Positions 36,088 to 45,371 of a stretch of DNA of 64,000 nt are shown here, piece by piece. How positions within the stretch are numbered: the stretch's first letter is position 1; each line of letters begins with the position of its first letter. Made by a program: the position numbers and the translations under genes. The notes under the pieces were generated by a model. It did no database searches. It saw only the letters and a list, made by a program, of their open reading frames with translations, and was not told the DNA's origin. The DNA is from Cryomorpha sp963836915 (lineage in GTDB: Bacteria > Bacteroidota > Bacteroidia > Flavobacteriales_D > Cryomorphaceae): assembly GCA_963836915.1 (NCBI GenBank), contig CAWILH010000002.1:4222760-4286759 (forward strand). Direction: 5' to 3'.

Positions 36088-37550
36088 ATGAACAGAGTTT
36101 TACTTCCTATTTTTTTGCTCACAGGTTCACTATCTGCTTTTTCGCAAGTGTCGAATGGCAGTTTTGAGCAGTGGTCAAAATTCACACTTTTCGCGCATCC
36201 CAATGCCGGTGCACCTACAGCCAGCTCAAATTATGAGACTTTCTTTGATGATGGCACCTTAAACGTTACCAAGGTAGAATCCACTGATGGCTTCGCAATG
36301 CGAATAGAAAATACCCTGGGCCTGACGAAGTGCAGCCGGGCTTTTTTATTTTTGGCGAGCTCCCTCAACCTATTGGTGAAGAGCTTCTCTTCGGCGGCGG
36401 TGTCACCATCAGTCAGAGCGAAGGTATAGCAGGATTGAAAATGGATATGGCCTTTGAGATGATGGAAGATTCCGAGGGTTTCGTCATTGTTCAGTTTAAG
36501 AACAATGGAGAAGCGGTAGGGGAAGGAAATTACTTTACCGGAACTTACTTTTTCCCAGTTACGGGAGTGCAGGCTATGCAGTCAACCACTTTTATGTTTG
36601 AAGCTCCACTTGGGGTTGAAGCCGACCAATGCGTAATCGGTATTGCGTCTGCCGATGTGCTGAACAGCGATATGCCATTTGCTGTAGGTTCATTTATTGA
36701 AGTCGACAATGTATCTTTTGTGAAAGAGAATTCGAGCGAAGCCCTTACTGGCGGCGATTTTGAGTCTTGGAGCTTTGTGCCTTCCTTAGAGGTTCCCAAA
36801 GACTGCATCGTTGAGATTAAAGCAACCGACAATCATTTTGAGCAGAGCACCGATGCTTTCGCTGGAAACTTTGCCATGCGTTTGAATACTATCGTAGTAG
36901 ATGGAAACATAGAGGTAGGTACGCTCAAGATGGCCAAAGAAATAGATGGAGCAATGGTTCCAACCATTACCATTGGCGAGAATGATACGCGGGTATCTTT
37001 TATGTACTACCACGCCGGCTTGAATGATATGGGATCGGCCACTATCGCATTTTTTAAGTCAGAAGGAGACGCTTTCGTGTCGGTTCATTCGGTAGAGATT
37101 GATCTTGAATCAAATCAAGCATACGACCTTGTGGCCTACGATTTTGGTGAGATGATGGCCACAGATTTTCCCGATGCTGAGTTTATGACCATTGAGTTTA
37201 AGTCGAGCAAAGCAAGCGCAGGAAATATAGCCCATGAAGGTACTTTTTTGTTGATAGACGATGTTCAATTATCGAGTCCGCTTGGTCTCTTCTCCAGATT
37301 CAAAAACCCAACGCTCCACCAGGTTAAGGTATATCCCAATCCCGTGCAGACCAGGGTTACCTTTGAGTTTGGTACGAATAGGGCAGGATTTTACCGCGTG
37401 TTTAACGGCAGCGGACAGCAGATAGATATCAAACAATATTCTAGCACGAAGGCGATCTATTATAATATGTCGAGCTTGCCTTCCGGCAAATATTTCTTCA
37501 AGTTTGAACATACCACCGGTGTTGAATCGGCACGTGTCATGAAGCTATAA
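36088..37550 (+). CDS. Secreted protein with type IX sorting domain, frameshifted
   Basis: The 5' part (from 36088) encodes a signal peptide and NGSFEQWSKFTLFAHPNAGA; the rest (to 37550) is in another frame. One extra C at GGCC 36319-36322 would restore a continuous NTLGPDEVQPGFFIFGELPQ, so the gene is probably intact at about 488 residues. It has two related domains of the carbohydrate-binding-like kind (GSFEQW and GGDFESWSF openings) and a C-terminal Por tail (VKVYPNPVQTRVTFEFG, ending ESARVMKL). No catalytic motif seen. Likely a surface adhesin or glycan-binding protein. Confidence 0.82.
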
Positions 37551-37579
37551 TAGGTTTTTTGATGGATTGATTGAATTGG

Positions 37580-37606
37580 GCGGCTCCGAAAGGAGCCGCT
37601 TTTTTA
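37580..37606 (+). terminator. Rho-independent terminator after the sorting-domain gene
   Basis: GCGGCTCC-gaaa-GGAGCCGC followed by TTTTTT, 29 bp after the stop codon. A textbook 8-bp stem with GNRA loop and T-run. Confidence 0.9.
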
Positions 37607-37632
37607 TGTCCAATAGATGGTAGATTTATAAA

Positions 37633-37649
37633 AGTGTTAAAGGTACACC
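37633..37649. promoter_or_regulatory. Candidate operator upstream of the sugar MFS gene
   Basis: AGTGTTAAAGGTACACC has the same arms and spacing as the sites at 2409 and 14020. It lies 15 bp before TATATTTG (37664-37671), a perfect TAnnTTTG -7 element, so it would overlap the -33 region of the MFS promoter. Confidence 0.55.
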
Positions 37650-37743
37650 AACAGCTTTTTTTATATATTTGAATCCTTGGCGAGACCATTGATAATGCGC
37701 CACATCACCTGCACCGGGTGATTTTTCATTAAATGTTCAGATT

Positions 37744-39195
37744 ATGACCCAAGTGCAGGAATCCGCAGCTCAAGGAGCTCCCAAAATTACTCCCAAACCC
37801 AAATTGGCCATGAGCCAAATAATCAATCTAAGCATGGGTTTTTTGGGAATTCAAATGGGCTTTGGACTTCAGAATGGGAATGCTAGCAGGATACTCTCCA
37901 ATCTCGGCGCCGATGTGCACGAGCTCAGTTGGTTCTGGTTGGTGGCTCCGTTTACAGGGCTGATCGTGCAACCTATTATCGGTCATTTTGGCGATAATAC
38001 GTGGACGAAGCTCGGCCGCAGAAAACCTTACTTCCTGATCGGCGCGGTGCTCGCCGCACTTGGTCTGGTCTTTTTACCAAATTCTTCTGCTGTGGCGAGT
38101 GAAGGTATGGCGACCATAGACTTTCTAGGGATTTCTGCCATTCTGTGGATTGGCATTGGTTTTCTGGCACTTATGGACGCTTCTTTCAATATCTCAATGG
38201 AACCCTTCCGGGCACTGGTGGGCGATCTACTCCCTAAGTCTCAAGGAACATTGGGTTTTAGTGTTCAAACAATTTTAATAGGCTTTGGCGCCGTTCTCGG
38301 CTCTTTTCTTCCATGGATTATGACCAATCTTTTTGACGTGAGCAATGTCGCGCCCGAAGGCTTCGTCGCGCCCAATGTGATCTATTCCTTTTATTGTGGT
38401 GCTGTTATTTTGATCGCCACCATCATCTACACCATTGTAACCACCAAAGAATATAGCCCAGAAGAATTTAAAAAATTCATTCCGGAACCCCTTGTGGAAA
38501 ACAAGCCACGCATTACCGACATATTCGTAGATTTTATCAATATGCCCAAGCGGATGAGAAGGCTGGGATGGGTGCAGTTTTTTTCTTGGTTTGCGCTTTT
38601 TACGATGTGGGTGTATACCACTTCTGCGGTGGCCACGCATCATTATGGATTGCAACCCGATGATACCAAGTCAGCTATGTTTAACGAAGCTGGCGATTGG
38701 GTAGGTGTGCTCTTCGGTGTTTATAATTTTGCGGCCATTGGCTTTGCATTCATCCTTACGCCCTTGGCCACGCTTACCAGCCGCAAATTCGTACATATCA
38801 TTGCCTTGGCTTCTGGCGGCTTCGGATTGCTGTCCATGTATTTTATCAGTGATCCGCAATGGCTTATCGCTAGCATGGTGGGTATCGGTTTTGCATGGGC
38901 GAGCATTTTAGCTATGCCTTACGCCTTATTGCTTGATTCGCTTCCGCTAAATAAGATGGGTGTTTATATGGGTATTTTTAATTTCTTCATCGTAATCCCA
39001 CAGATTATTAATGGATTCATAGGCGGCCCTATCATCCGAAGTTTCTTCGATGATTATGCAATCTACTACGTGGTATTTGGAGGGGTATTATTCCTTCTAG
39101 CGGCCTTATTTACTTTTCGTGTGAAGGAACCGCTATTTAATGAAAAGGATTTTATGGAAATGGATCGGAAGACCGCTGCACTAAAGGAGCTATGA
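37744..39195 (+). CDS. MFS sugar transporter (SLC45-like; likely maltose/maltodextrin)
   Basis: A 483-residue, 12-helix carrier with the first-repeat signature QPIIGHFGDNTWTKLGRRKPY and MDASFNISMEPFRALVGDLL. This SLC45/sugar:proton-symporter type is frequent beside maltose utilisation genes in Bacteroidota. No sugar genes are directly adjacent, but the operator at 37633 matches that of the maltose operon 23 kb away. It would import maltose for the cytoplasmic phosphorylase. Family secure; substrate inferred. Confidence 0.88.
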   Translation: MTQVQESAAQGAPKITPKPKLAMSQIINLSMGFLGIQMGFGLQNGNASRILSNLGADVHELSWFWLVAPFTGLIVQPIIGHFGDNTWTKLGRRKPYFLIGAVLAALGLVFLPNSSAVASEGMATIDFLGISAILWIGIGFLALMDASFNISMEPFRALVGDLLPKSQGTLGFSVQTILIGFGAVLGSFLPWIMTNLFDVSNVAPEGFVAPNVIYSFYCGAVILIATIIYTIVTTKEYSPEEFKKFIPEPLVENKPRITDIFVDFINMPKRMRRLGWVQFFSWFALFTMWVYTTSAVATHHYGLQPDDTKSAMFNEAGDWVGVLFGVYNFAAIGFAFILTPLATLTSRKFVHIIALASGGFGLLSMYFISDPQWLIASMVGIGFAWASILAMPYALLLDSLPLNKMGVYMGIFNFFIVIPQIINGFIGGPIIRSFFDDYAIYYVVFGGVLFLLAALFTFRVKEPLFNEKDFMEMDRKTAALKEL

Positions 39196-39209
39196 TCGAA
39201 TCTGCGATT

Positions 39210-39521
39210 TTAGTTGCGCAGGTAAGAAAGAAAAAGTTTTAAGGCAGGCAATGCCTTCCACTTGTTCAATTTTCCATTTTCTATTTCAGCGATTACATCT
39301 CCAGCTACACTTATGGAAATAGCCTGATCGATCCAAGCCGACTTTTCCAGAAGCATCTTTAAATCGGTCAGAGAAGCTTTATTTATTTTGGTAATGGCAT
39401 AAAGCGTATCCCAGTCTTGAAGCACTACCTTCACTCTTTCATCATCACTCTGCACTTCCATGTAGTGCTTCCCAGACTGAAATACAAGATTACTTGTAAT
39501 ATGAACTTTTCTATCGCTCAA
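39210..39521 (-). CDS. Hypothetical protein, small
   Basis: A 103-residue soluble protein beginning MSDRKVHITSNLVFQSGKHY, with a central VVLQDWDTLYAITKINKASL and a basic C-terminus. No membrane segment or cysteine pair, and no family recognised. It is 3 bp downstream of another small gene on the same strand, suggesting a two-gene unit. Confidence 0.6.
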   Translation of the reverse strand: MSDRKVHITSNLVFQSGKHYMEVQSDDERVKVVLQDWDTLYAITKINKASLTDLKMLLEKSAWIDQAISISVAGDVIAEIENGKLNKWKALPALKLFLSYLRN

Positions 39522-39524
39522 ATC

Positions 39525-39731
39525 CTAGTTTGACTTATGGTCTTTTTTGTTGGCTGTAGATATGGTCAACTTACCATTCAAATTCCACTTGGCATGTTCT
39601 TTTGACTCCGTACCGCCCGGCACTCCCACAGTCATGTTTTCAAATTCATACGTTATTACCGCATCGCGTCCAGTAAGTTTGTCATAGAGTCCGATGGCCA
39701 ATTCCGGCCAGTCATTTTTGTTCTCTTCCAT
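39525..39731 (-). CDS. Hypothetical protein, small
   Basis: A 68-residue protein with acidic N-terminus (MEENKNDWPELAIGLYDKLT) and polar remainder (TGRDAVITYEFENMTVGVPG). No family recognised. Immediately upstream of the 103-residue gene; the two are probably cotranscribed and may form a pair. Both avoid the antisense bias seen in shadow frames here, supporting coding. Confidence 0.55.
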   Translation of the reverse strand: MEENKNDWPELAIGLYDKLTGRDAVITYEFENMTVGVPGGTESKEHAKWNLNGKLTISTANKKDHKSN

Positions 39732-40035
39732 AATTATTTGTTTTAGTGTAGGCCATTATAACAGCCTTCGGGCTATTTTGTTAAAGCAATTTTTAAATTA
39801 CTTAAACGGACAGGATGGATTTTGAGCGCAATCCGTTTTCTATTTAGGAACCGAAATAGGCGTCTCATTCTGCAATGCACGGATTAGTGTGATCTTATGG
39901 ATATCGGCTCGATTTATTAGGCAATAAGCCGTAAGGCTGAATGAGATTTGACTCGCATAGACCGGACAAGGTTGGGTTTCCCATTAATCTGATACAGGAG
40001 CTTTTGCGGATGATCCATCCAATAAAGCATAGAAT
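39732..40035. other. Intergenic, small hairpin only
   Basis: 304 bp. AGCC-ttcg-GGCT with a following TATTTTG near 39760 is a weak hairpin; otherwise nothing seen. Confidence 0.35.
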
Positions 40036-41561
40036 CTATAGCCGATCGACCGCGATTTTATATGTCGGATCTTCGAGCACGTTTACATCTATAAGATCAT
40101 CGGCATTGGAAAGCAATCTGCGGCAATCTGGACTGAGATGCTTGAGATGCACCTTTTTATTGACTTTGGCATAGCGCTCGGTGATTTTGTTGAGCGCTTC
40201 GATGGCGCTCATGTCTACCACTCGGCTTTCCATAAAGTCGATCACCACATCATCGGGATCGCCCATTACATCAAACTTTTCATTGAAAGCCTGGATGGAA
40301 CCGAAGAATAATGGTTCATAAATCTCATAATGCTTAGCACCCTCGCTATCGATATGCTTTCTCGCCCTGATTCTCTTTGCATTGTCCCATGCGAATACCA
40401 ATGCCGAAATGATAACCCCGATCAAAACTGCCAGCGCCAGATTATGGAGAAACACAGTGACGAGTGTAACCATTACCATTACAAAAATATCTGATTTGGG
40501 CATTCGCCGAAAGGTGCGCAGGCTAGCCCATTCAAAGGTACCAATGGCTACCATTATCATTAGGCCAGTAAGCGCTGCCATTGGCATTTGCTCGATTAAT
40601 TCTGAACCGAACATGATAAAAACCAGCAGCATAAGAGAAGCTATGATGCCCGACAAGGCCGAGCACCATTTGATGTATTGATCAGGCTCTGGCCGATCAT
40701 GGCACAGCCACCCATCCCAGAAAAGAATCCTGAGAGAATATTGGCGGTGCCCTGTGCTACTGCTTCCTTATTGCCGCGCCCACGGGTCTCCGTTATTTCA
40801 TCTACAATATTCAGTGTAAGCAAACTTTCTATGAGTCCTACGCCGGCTACGATAGCGGCATAGGGGAAGATGATCTTTAGCGTGCTCCACGCTAGCGGAA
40901 CAGTAGGAATGTGAAACGGTGGGAAACCACCTTTTATGGATGCGATATCACCTACCGTCCGGGTCTCTATCCCAAAAGCTACCACGAGGCCGAATATGGT
41001 GAGAATGGCTACCAGCGATGCCGGCACTACCTTGCTCAATTTTGGCAGAAGCCATATGATCAACATGGTAAGGATAACGAGCCCGAGAAGGGTATAGAGC
41101 GGGGTGCCAGTCATCCAATTGCCATCCACATTTTGAAATTGAACGAGTTGCGATGTGAATATGATGATAGCCAAACCATTTACAAATCCGAATATGACCG
41201 GATGTGGCACCAGACGCATGAGTTTGCCAAGCCGCAGAAAGCCCGCGGCCAGCTGTATAAGTCCGGCCAAAATAACGGTTGCAAAAACATACTCAACGCC
41301 ATAATCCAACGCCAGCGATACGATAACCACTGCTACGGCGCCGGTGGCCCCAGATATCATTCCGGGTCTACCGCCCAAAATAGATGTTACAAAGCCCATT
41401 ACGAAGGCGGCATAAAGTCCCGTAAGTGGCGAGAGACCGGCAATGATTGCAAAGGCCACAGCTTCGGGCACCAAAGCGAGCGCCACGGTAAGCCCCGAAA
41501 GTACTTCGGTGCGGTAATTGACTTTTTGAGAAAAGTCAAAAAGATTTAAATATTTTTTCAT
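40036..41561 (-). CDS. SulP-family anion transporter with STAS domain (frameshifted)
   Basis: The 5' part (start preferred at 41561, MKKYLNLFDFSQ) has the SulP signature region (LVPEAVAFAIIAGLSPLTGL) and ends GMGGCAMIGQSLINTSNGAR. The 3' part continues SGIIASLMLLVFIMF in another frame and finishes with a STAS domain (VIDFMESRVVDMSAIEALNK). One base restored at GGCC 40657-40660 gives GARALSGIIAS, a continuous protein of about 508 residues. SulP carriers transport sulfate, bicarbonate or similar anions; which one cannot be told. Confidence 0.88.
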
Positions 41562-41716
41562 TCGTTTGAAGGTCGGCTCTAAGGTCGGAACTGATATGTT
41601 TTTGCGGGCGCGAAGGTACTCCATTAATGGCTAGCATTAAAGCCATTATGCCAACAGGAAATTTTGGGATATGGTCGAGACGATTATCTTAGCGGAACCC
41701 CAACCAAAAGATTATT

Positions 41717-42163
41717 ATGATCGAATTTTTCAAGGATATTTTCCAATACCACAGGCATTTTAATCTGGCTTTGGCCGAGATGATCGAAGCCCACCTGCCG
41801 GAATTGCCGGAAACGGTACTTCCATTGTTTTGCCATATTTTGAACGCCCACCAAATATGGAATGCACGGATTCAAAAACAGCCGACAGTCGGTGTTAGGG
41901 ATGTCCACGAATTATCGATGTGCCGGAAGCTTATCGAAGAAGCCTATGATGGCACTATGAGCATTACCAAAGCTAAAGGGATGGACGAAACGCTGACCTA
42001 TAAAAACTCGAAGGGAATAGAATTTACTGGAAGTATCCGCGATATTTTATTTCATATTTCTAACCATACTACCCACCACCGCGGACAGATCATTGCTACC
42101 TTTAGAAGCCAAGGAATAGATCCGCCCGTGAGCGATTACATATTTTACAGGCGTGATAGTTGA
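41717..42163 (+). CDS. DinB-family metal-binding protein
   Basis: A 148-residue four-helix protein with the histidine pattern of the DinB/YfiT superfamily: HILNAHQIWNARI and HISNHTTHHRGQII. These proteins bind a metal and several are thiol-dependent S-transferases. No signal peptide. It precedes the patatin gene by 28 bp on the same strand, so cotranscription is possible. Confidence 0.88.
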   Translation: MIEFFKDIFQYHRHFNLALAEMIEAHLPELPETVLPLFCHILNAHQIWNARIQKQPTVGVRDVHELSMCRKLIEEAYDGTMSITKAKGMDETLTYKNSKGIEFTGSIRDILFHISNHTTHHRGQIIATFRSQGIDPPVSDYIFYRRDS

Positions 42164-42191
42164 TGAATTTTAGAACTAAAAACGGTAAACA

Positions 42192-43262
42192 ATGGCAAAA
42201 AAAGTTGTAATACTATCTATAGACGGCGGGGGAATACGCGGAATAATTCCGGGTATAATCCTAAATTACTTAGAAGATGAATTGCGGCGAAAAGCCGGAG
42301 ACGATAAACGGCTTTGCGATTATTTTGATCTTATGGCCGGCACGAGCACCGGTGCAATTCTCACTGGCCTTTTTGCTATCCCAAGTCCAGAGCATCCCGA
42401 GCGACCAAAATATACTACGGCCGAAGCGGTAGACTTGTATTTTAAGAACGGGCCAAAAATCTTTAACCTAAATATTTGGCAGCGATTAGAATCACTCGGT
42501 GGTCTATCTGACGAGAAATACGATGCACGGGAATTTGAAAAGGCGCTGCTCCGCTATTTTGGCGAAAGCCAACTATCGCAGCTCTTGAAGCCCTGCTTGA
42601 TCACAGCCTACGACATAGAAAAACGCAAGACGGTATTCTTTACTTCGATAGCAGCGGCAGCCACCCCCGTCAAGAATTTCAAGATGCGGGATGTAGTGCG
42701 CGCCACCGCTTCTGCACCGACCTATTTTGAGCCACCCAGAATCTACGCTATGGATGGAGCCGCGTATGCCTTGATAGACGGTGGGGTCTTTGCCAACAAT
42801 CCTACCCTTTGTGCCTACGCCGAAGCGCGGAAAATGAATTTTAAAAATATCGGAAAGGCCGATGAGCCTGCCGTTGAAGATATGTTGATACTCTCTATCG
42901 GTACCGGTGGGAAGTCGATGGCAAAAAAGAAACCCTATGCATATGATACCTTCAGGAATGCAGGAAAGCTCAAGTGGATCGCGCCGATCATAGATATCAT
43001 GATGAGCGGAAATGCCGAGACGGTAGACTATCAAACCCGCCAGATATTCAACACCATGGGTGGAGATGGAGCCGATGATTACCATCGCCTAGAACCCGGT
43101 ATTGGGCTGGCCACTGCCGATATGGACGACGCGCGCCCAAAAAACATGGAAGCCTTAAAGCAAGCTGCGAAAACCTATATCTCTGAGCATCAACCGGAAT
43201 TAGATCGTATAGTAGATAAGCTGATCGCACATCGGGCGGTGATCGACGATGTTTTGGCTTAG
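42192..43262 (+). CDS. Patatin-like phospholipase
   Basis: The 356-residue protein has the oxyanion loop SIDGGGIRGIIPG, the nucleophile elbow MAGTSTGAIL (Ser) and the catalytic Asp in ALIDGGVFANNPT. All parts of the Ser-Asp dyad are present. It is cytoplasmic (no signal) and probably hydrolyses lipids. The ends are normal for the family. Confidence 0.92.
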   Translation: MAKKVVILSIDGGGIRGIIPGIILNYLEDELRRKAGDDKRLCDYFDLMAGTSTGAILTGLFAIPSPEHPERPKYTTAEAVDLYFKNGPKIFNLNIWQRLESLGGLSDEKYDAREFEKALLRYFGESQLSQLLKPCLITAYDIEKRKTVFFTSIAAAATPVKNFKMRDVVRATASAPTYFEPPRIYAMDGAAYALIDGGVFANNPTLCAYAEARKMNFKNIGKADEPAVEDMLILSIGTGGKSMAKKKPYAYDTFRNAGKLKWIAPIIDIMMSGNAETVDYQTRQIFNTMGGDGADDYHRLEPGIGLATADMDDARPKNMEALKQAAKTYISEHQPELDRIVDKLIAHRAVIDDVLA

Positions 43263-43469
43263 CATAAATATCCTCAGGGCTGTCCTACCTGTTCCCACAT
43301 TCGGGAAATATTCTCTCCTATCTCTTCAGCTTAGCACTTACTCGAATTTTTGCTGCGCGGTAACATCGAATAGATAATCAGATATTTAGGGAAAGCATAA
43401 GCCTAGGTAGACTTACTTGGCTTGATAATAGCTCCTATAAAGCATAATTAATATTCACTAAAACTATAT

Positions 43470-43664
43470 ATGATGAGTGCTACTGAAGACAAAATGAAAG
43501 GAAACTGGAATATGCTTAAAGGAAAACTAAAGCAGAAATATGCCGATCTTACCGATGATGATCTGCAATATGCTGAAGGCAAAGAAGATGAAGTCCTAGG
43601 CCGTATTCAGAAGAAGACCGGAGAGTCTAAAGAAAACATCAAAAAGATGATCGATAACGCCTAA
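43470..43664 (+). CDS. CsbD-like stress protein
   Basis: A 64-residue charged protein with KMKGNWNMLKGKLKQKYADL and EDEVLGRIQKKTGES, which match the CsbD family. Such proteins accumulate under stress; their mechanism is unknown. Two adjacent ATG codons open the gene. Followed by the terminator at 43684-43713. Confidence 0.88.
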   Translation: MMSATEDKMKGNWNMLKGKLKQKYADLTDDDLQYAEGKEDEVLGRIQKKTGESKENIKKMIDNA

Positions 43665-43683
43665 TTCATTGGGATTTGAAACC

Positions 43684-43713
43684 AGCCCGCATTCTTTAGG
43701 ATGCGGGCTTTTT
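43684..43713. terminator. Bidirectional rho-independent terminator
   Basis: AGCCCGCAT-tctttagg-ATGCGGGCT followed by TTTTT serves csbD on the plus strand. The minus-strand gene ending at 43696 has its stop inside this hairpin, so the same structure may close the 43.7-54.5 kb cluster. Confidence 0.85.
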
Positions 43714-44073
43714 CATGCTTTTTATTTTTTCCATTGCGGTGATCAGACCCTTAAGATCTAGTTTGTTCATCTCCCGTGCGGGCAAGACTGTCTCTAGCGT
43801 GTCGTTTTCGAACCAGAATACCGCCGGCAGCCTTTCTTTTGATTTAAATTCTTTTTTCCACTCGTCCTTATGTAGGAACTGGGTATTTTTAGGAAGGGTT
43901 TTTACAAATTTCTTCCACTCCGGTTTGACCGTAGTTACGCCGTAGGTAAGATCGCAGAGTTTGCAGGGATAGGTTTTCGGAGAGAATACCTTATGCATCA
44001 TATCTACATAGCCATTCCATTTGCCGGCATCGGCATTATAGACGAATATGAACTGGCCGCTGGTACCGCTCAT
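43696..44073 (-). CDS. Small CxxC protein, last gene of the TonB/ABC/radical-SAM cluster
   Basis: A 125-residue soluble protein. It has FIFVYNADAGKWNGYVDMMH and then a C-x-x-C pair (CKLC at residues 37-40) in YPCKLCDLTYG. I recall a conserved family of small uncharacterised proteins with this YNAD...YPCxLCxLTYG pattern, but know no function. It overlaps the upstream gene by 4 bp. The CxxC may bind metal or act in redox. Confidence 0.75.
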   Translation of the reverse strand: MSGTSGQFIFVYNADAGKWNGYVDMMHKVFSPKTYPCKLCDLTYGVTTVKPEWKKFVKTLPKNTQFLHKDEWKKEFKSKERLPAVFWFENDTLETVLPAREMNKLDLKGLITAMEKIKSMKKPAS

Positions 44074-44717
44074 GCCGGCACACCGTAATCTTCGGCCAAT
44101 ATTTCAAACTTTCCTTCCGGCTTTATGTCCGCGAGCCATTGGGTAAGGCGGTCACAGTAATTGTCGAGATGGGTTATCTGCTGCACGCCATGTTCTACGA
44201 TCGGGTCTAAGGTGGTGGCCATCAGGGTGCCGCCGTAATGTTTGGTTTGCCAGGTCACCACATCGCCATCTACATTGCGCTGCACTACGTGGGCATGTTC
44301 TGGCACTTTGGTATAGACACCGTGATAATGCCAAAAAGAGTGGCGCGCCTTGAGCCCTTCATAGATGGCATGTCCCTGATCGGTAAGCGATACCGGCGGG
44401 TTATTTGGGTCTTTCACCCACCAATAATTGTTAACCGGGCGATCTTCCCATTTGGCATCTATCCAGTCTGATGAGCTATCGCCTTCCACAAAAATCTTCT
44501 TGCCTTGCGCTAAAAAAGCATAGATCAAGTCTTTGTGCCGGGCCAATGCTTTTTGATTGCTTTGAAACGGAATCGCCAGTGCATCAAATCTTCGCAGTGA
44601 TTCGGCATTGAGGTCATGTACATAGAGCAATTCGTAGATTTCCCGGTATTTGGTGGCTTTCGCGAACGCGTAATGCGACCAGACACCGTTAAAAATAAGT
44701 CCTATTTTCTTTTTCAT
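44070..44717 (-). CDS. Class I amidotransferase/ThuA-like fold protein, paralogue 2
   Basis: A 215-residue protein with an alternating strand-helix pattern: KKKIGLIFNGVWSHYAFA, then FDALAIPFQSNQKALARHKD, LIYAFLAQGKKIFVEGDSSS and SFWHYHGV. The order resembles the ThuA/class I amidotransferase-like fold and is shared with the adjacent upstream gene. No Cys-His nucleophile motif of true amidotransferases is evident, so an enzymatic role is open. Overlaps both neighbours by 4 bp. Confidence 0.65.
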   Translation of the reverse strand: MKKKIGLIFNGVWSHYAFAKATKYREIYELLYVHDLNAESLRRFDALAIPFQSNQKALARHKDLIYAFLAQGKKIFVEGDSSSDWIDAKWEDRPVNNYWWVKDPNNPPVSLTDQGHAIYEGLKARHSFWHYHGVYTKVPEHAHVVQRNVDGDVVTWQTKHYGGTLMATTLDPIVEHGVQQITHLDNYCDRLTQWLADIKPEGKFEILAEDYGVPA

Positions 44718-45349
44718 TTCAGTTCAAGTTTGCGCGATGATGCCAACTTAACGAATGCCTTGTAAAGATTGGCTATGGCGGCATAAGACTTGCCATCGTC
44801 GGTGGTGGCATAGGAGAGGTCTGCCGCTGGGCCGCTTGCTGTCAAGATCATCATGCCATTAGTGGACTGTTCATCGATTACCACTAAAGCCCTTCCCCAG
44901 GTATCTTCCAAAAATACGGTGGCATTCTGCGCTGGTTCTATATAGCCACAGCTCCACCAGCCGCTTATTCCGTGGGAAAAAGTAAGATCTTCGGCACTGA
45001 AATTTTCGGCCATGCCATAAGGGTCATCCTTGATATGGTAGCGGGTGTCAATGGTTTTTTTGGTGTTGTCCATGATCCATCGGTTTCCCGGTACCCAATT
45101 GGTAAACCAGCCATCGACGCAGATGAGTGTCTTGCCTTCATTGAGAAAAGCAGAGATTTTTTCCCGGATTTTGTACATGGCGATGTGATCTGACCCATTG
45201 GGGACGATCAACACATCAAAACCGCTTAGGTCGGGATCGAAATCTTTTTCTACTTCTACGATCCCGTAGACGATTTCTTCAGAATCTTTGTAAAGGCTTG
45301 TCAGTCCTTCGATTCCATTGGAAATGATCAAGGCGTTTAAAGGGTTCAT
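44714..45349 (-). CDS. Class I amidotransferase/ThuA-like fold protein, paralogue 1
   Basis: About 211 residues from the preferred ATG at 45349 (MNPLNALIISNGIEGLTSLY); an ATG at 45367 is possible. It shares its layout with the next gene: FDVLIVPNGSDHIAMYKIRE, ISAFLNEGKTLICVDGWFTN, a Trp-rich middle and TNGMMILTASGPAADL. No canonical glutaminase Cys is seen. The tandem pair suggests heterodimerisation or successive roles in the cluster's pathway (inference). Confidence 0.65.
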   Translation of the reverse strand: MNPLNALIISNGIEGLTSLYKDSEEIVYGIVEVEKDFDPDLSGFDVLIVPNGSDHIAMYKIREKISAFLNEGKTLICVDGWFTNWVPGNRWIMDNTKKTIDTRYHIKDDPYGMAENFSAEDLTFSHGISGWWSCGYIEPAQNATVFLEDTWGRALVVIDEQSTNGMMILTASGPAADLSYATTDDGKSYAAIANLYKAFVKLASSRKLELK

Positions 45350-45371
45350 CTTTAGGTCTGGTTTCAAAATA

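Noticed and set aside
40657..40660. SulP as two separate genes or a pseudogene
   Set aside because: One base restores a continuous, fully conserved protein, as in other genes of the window.
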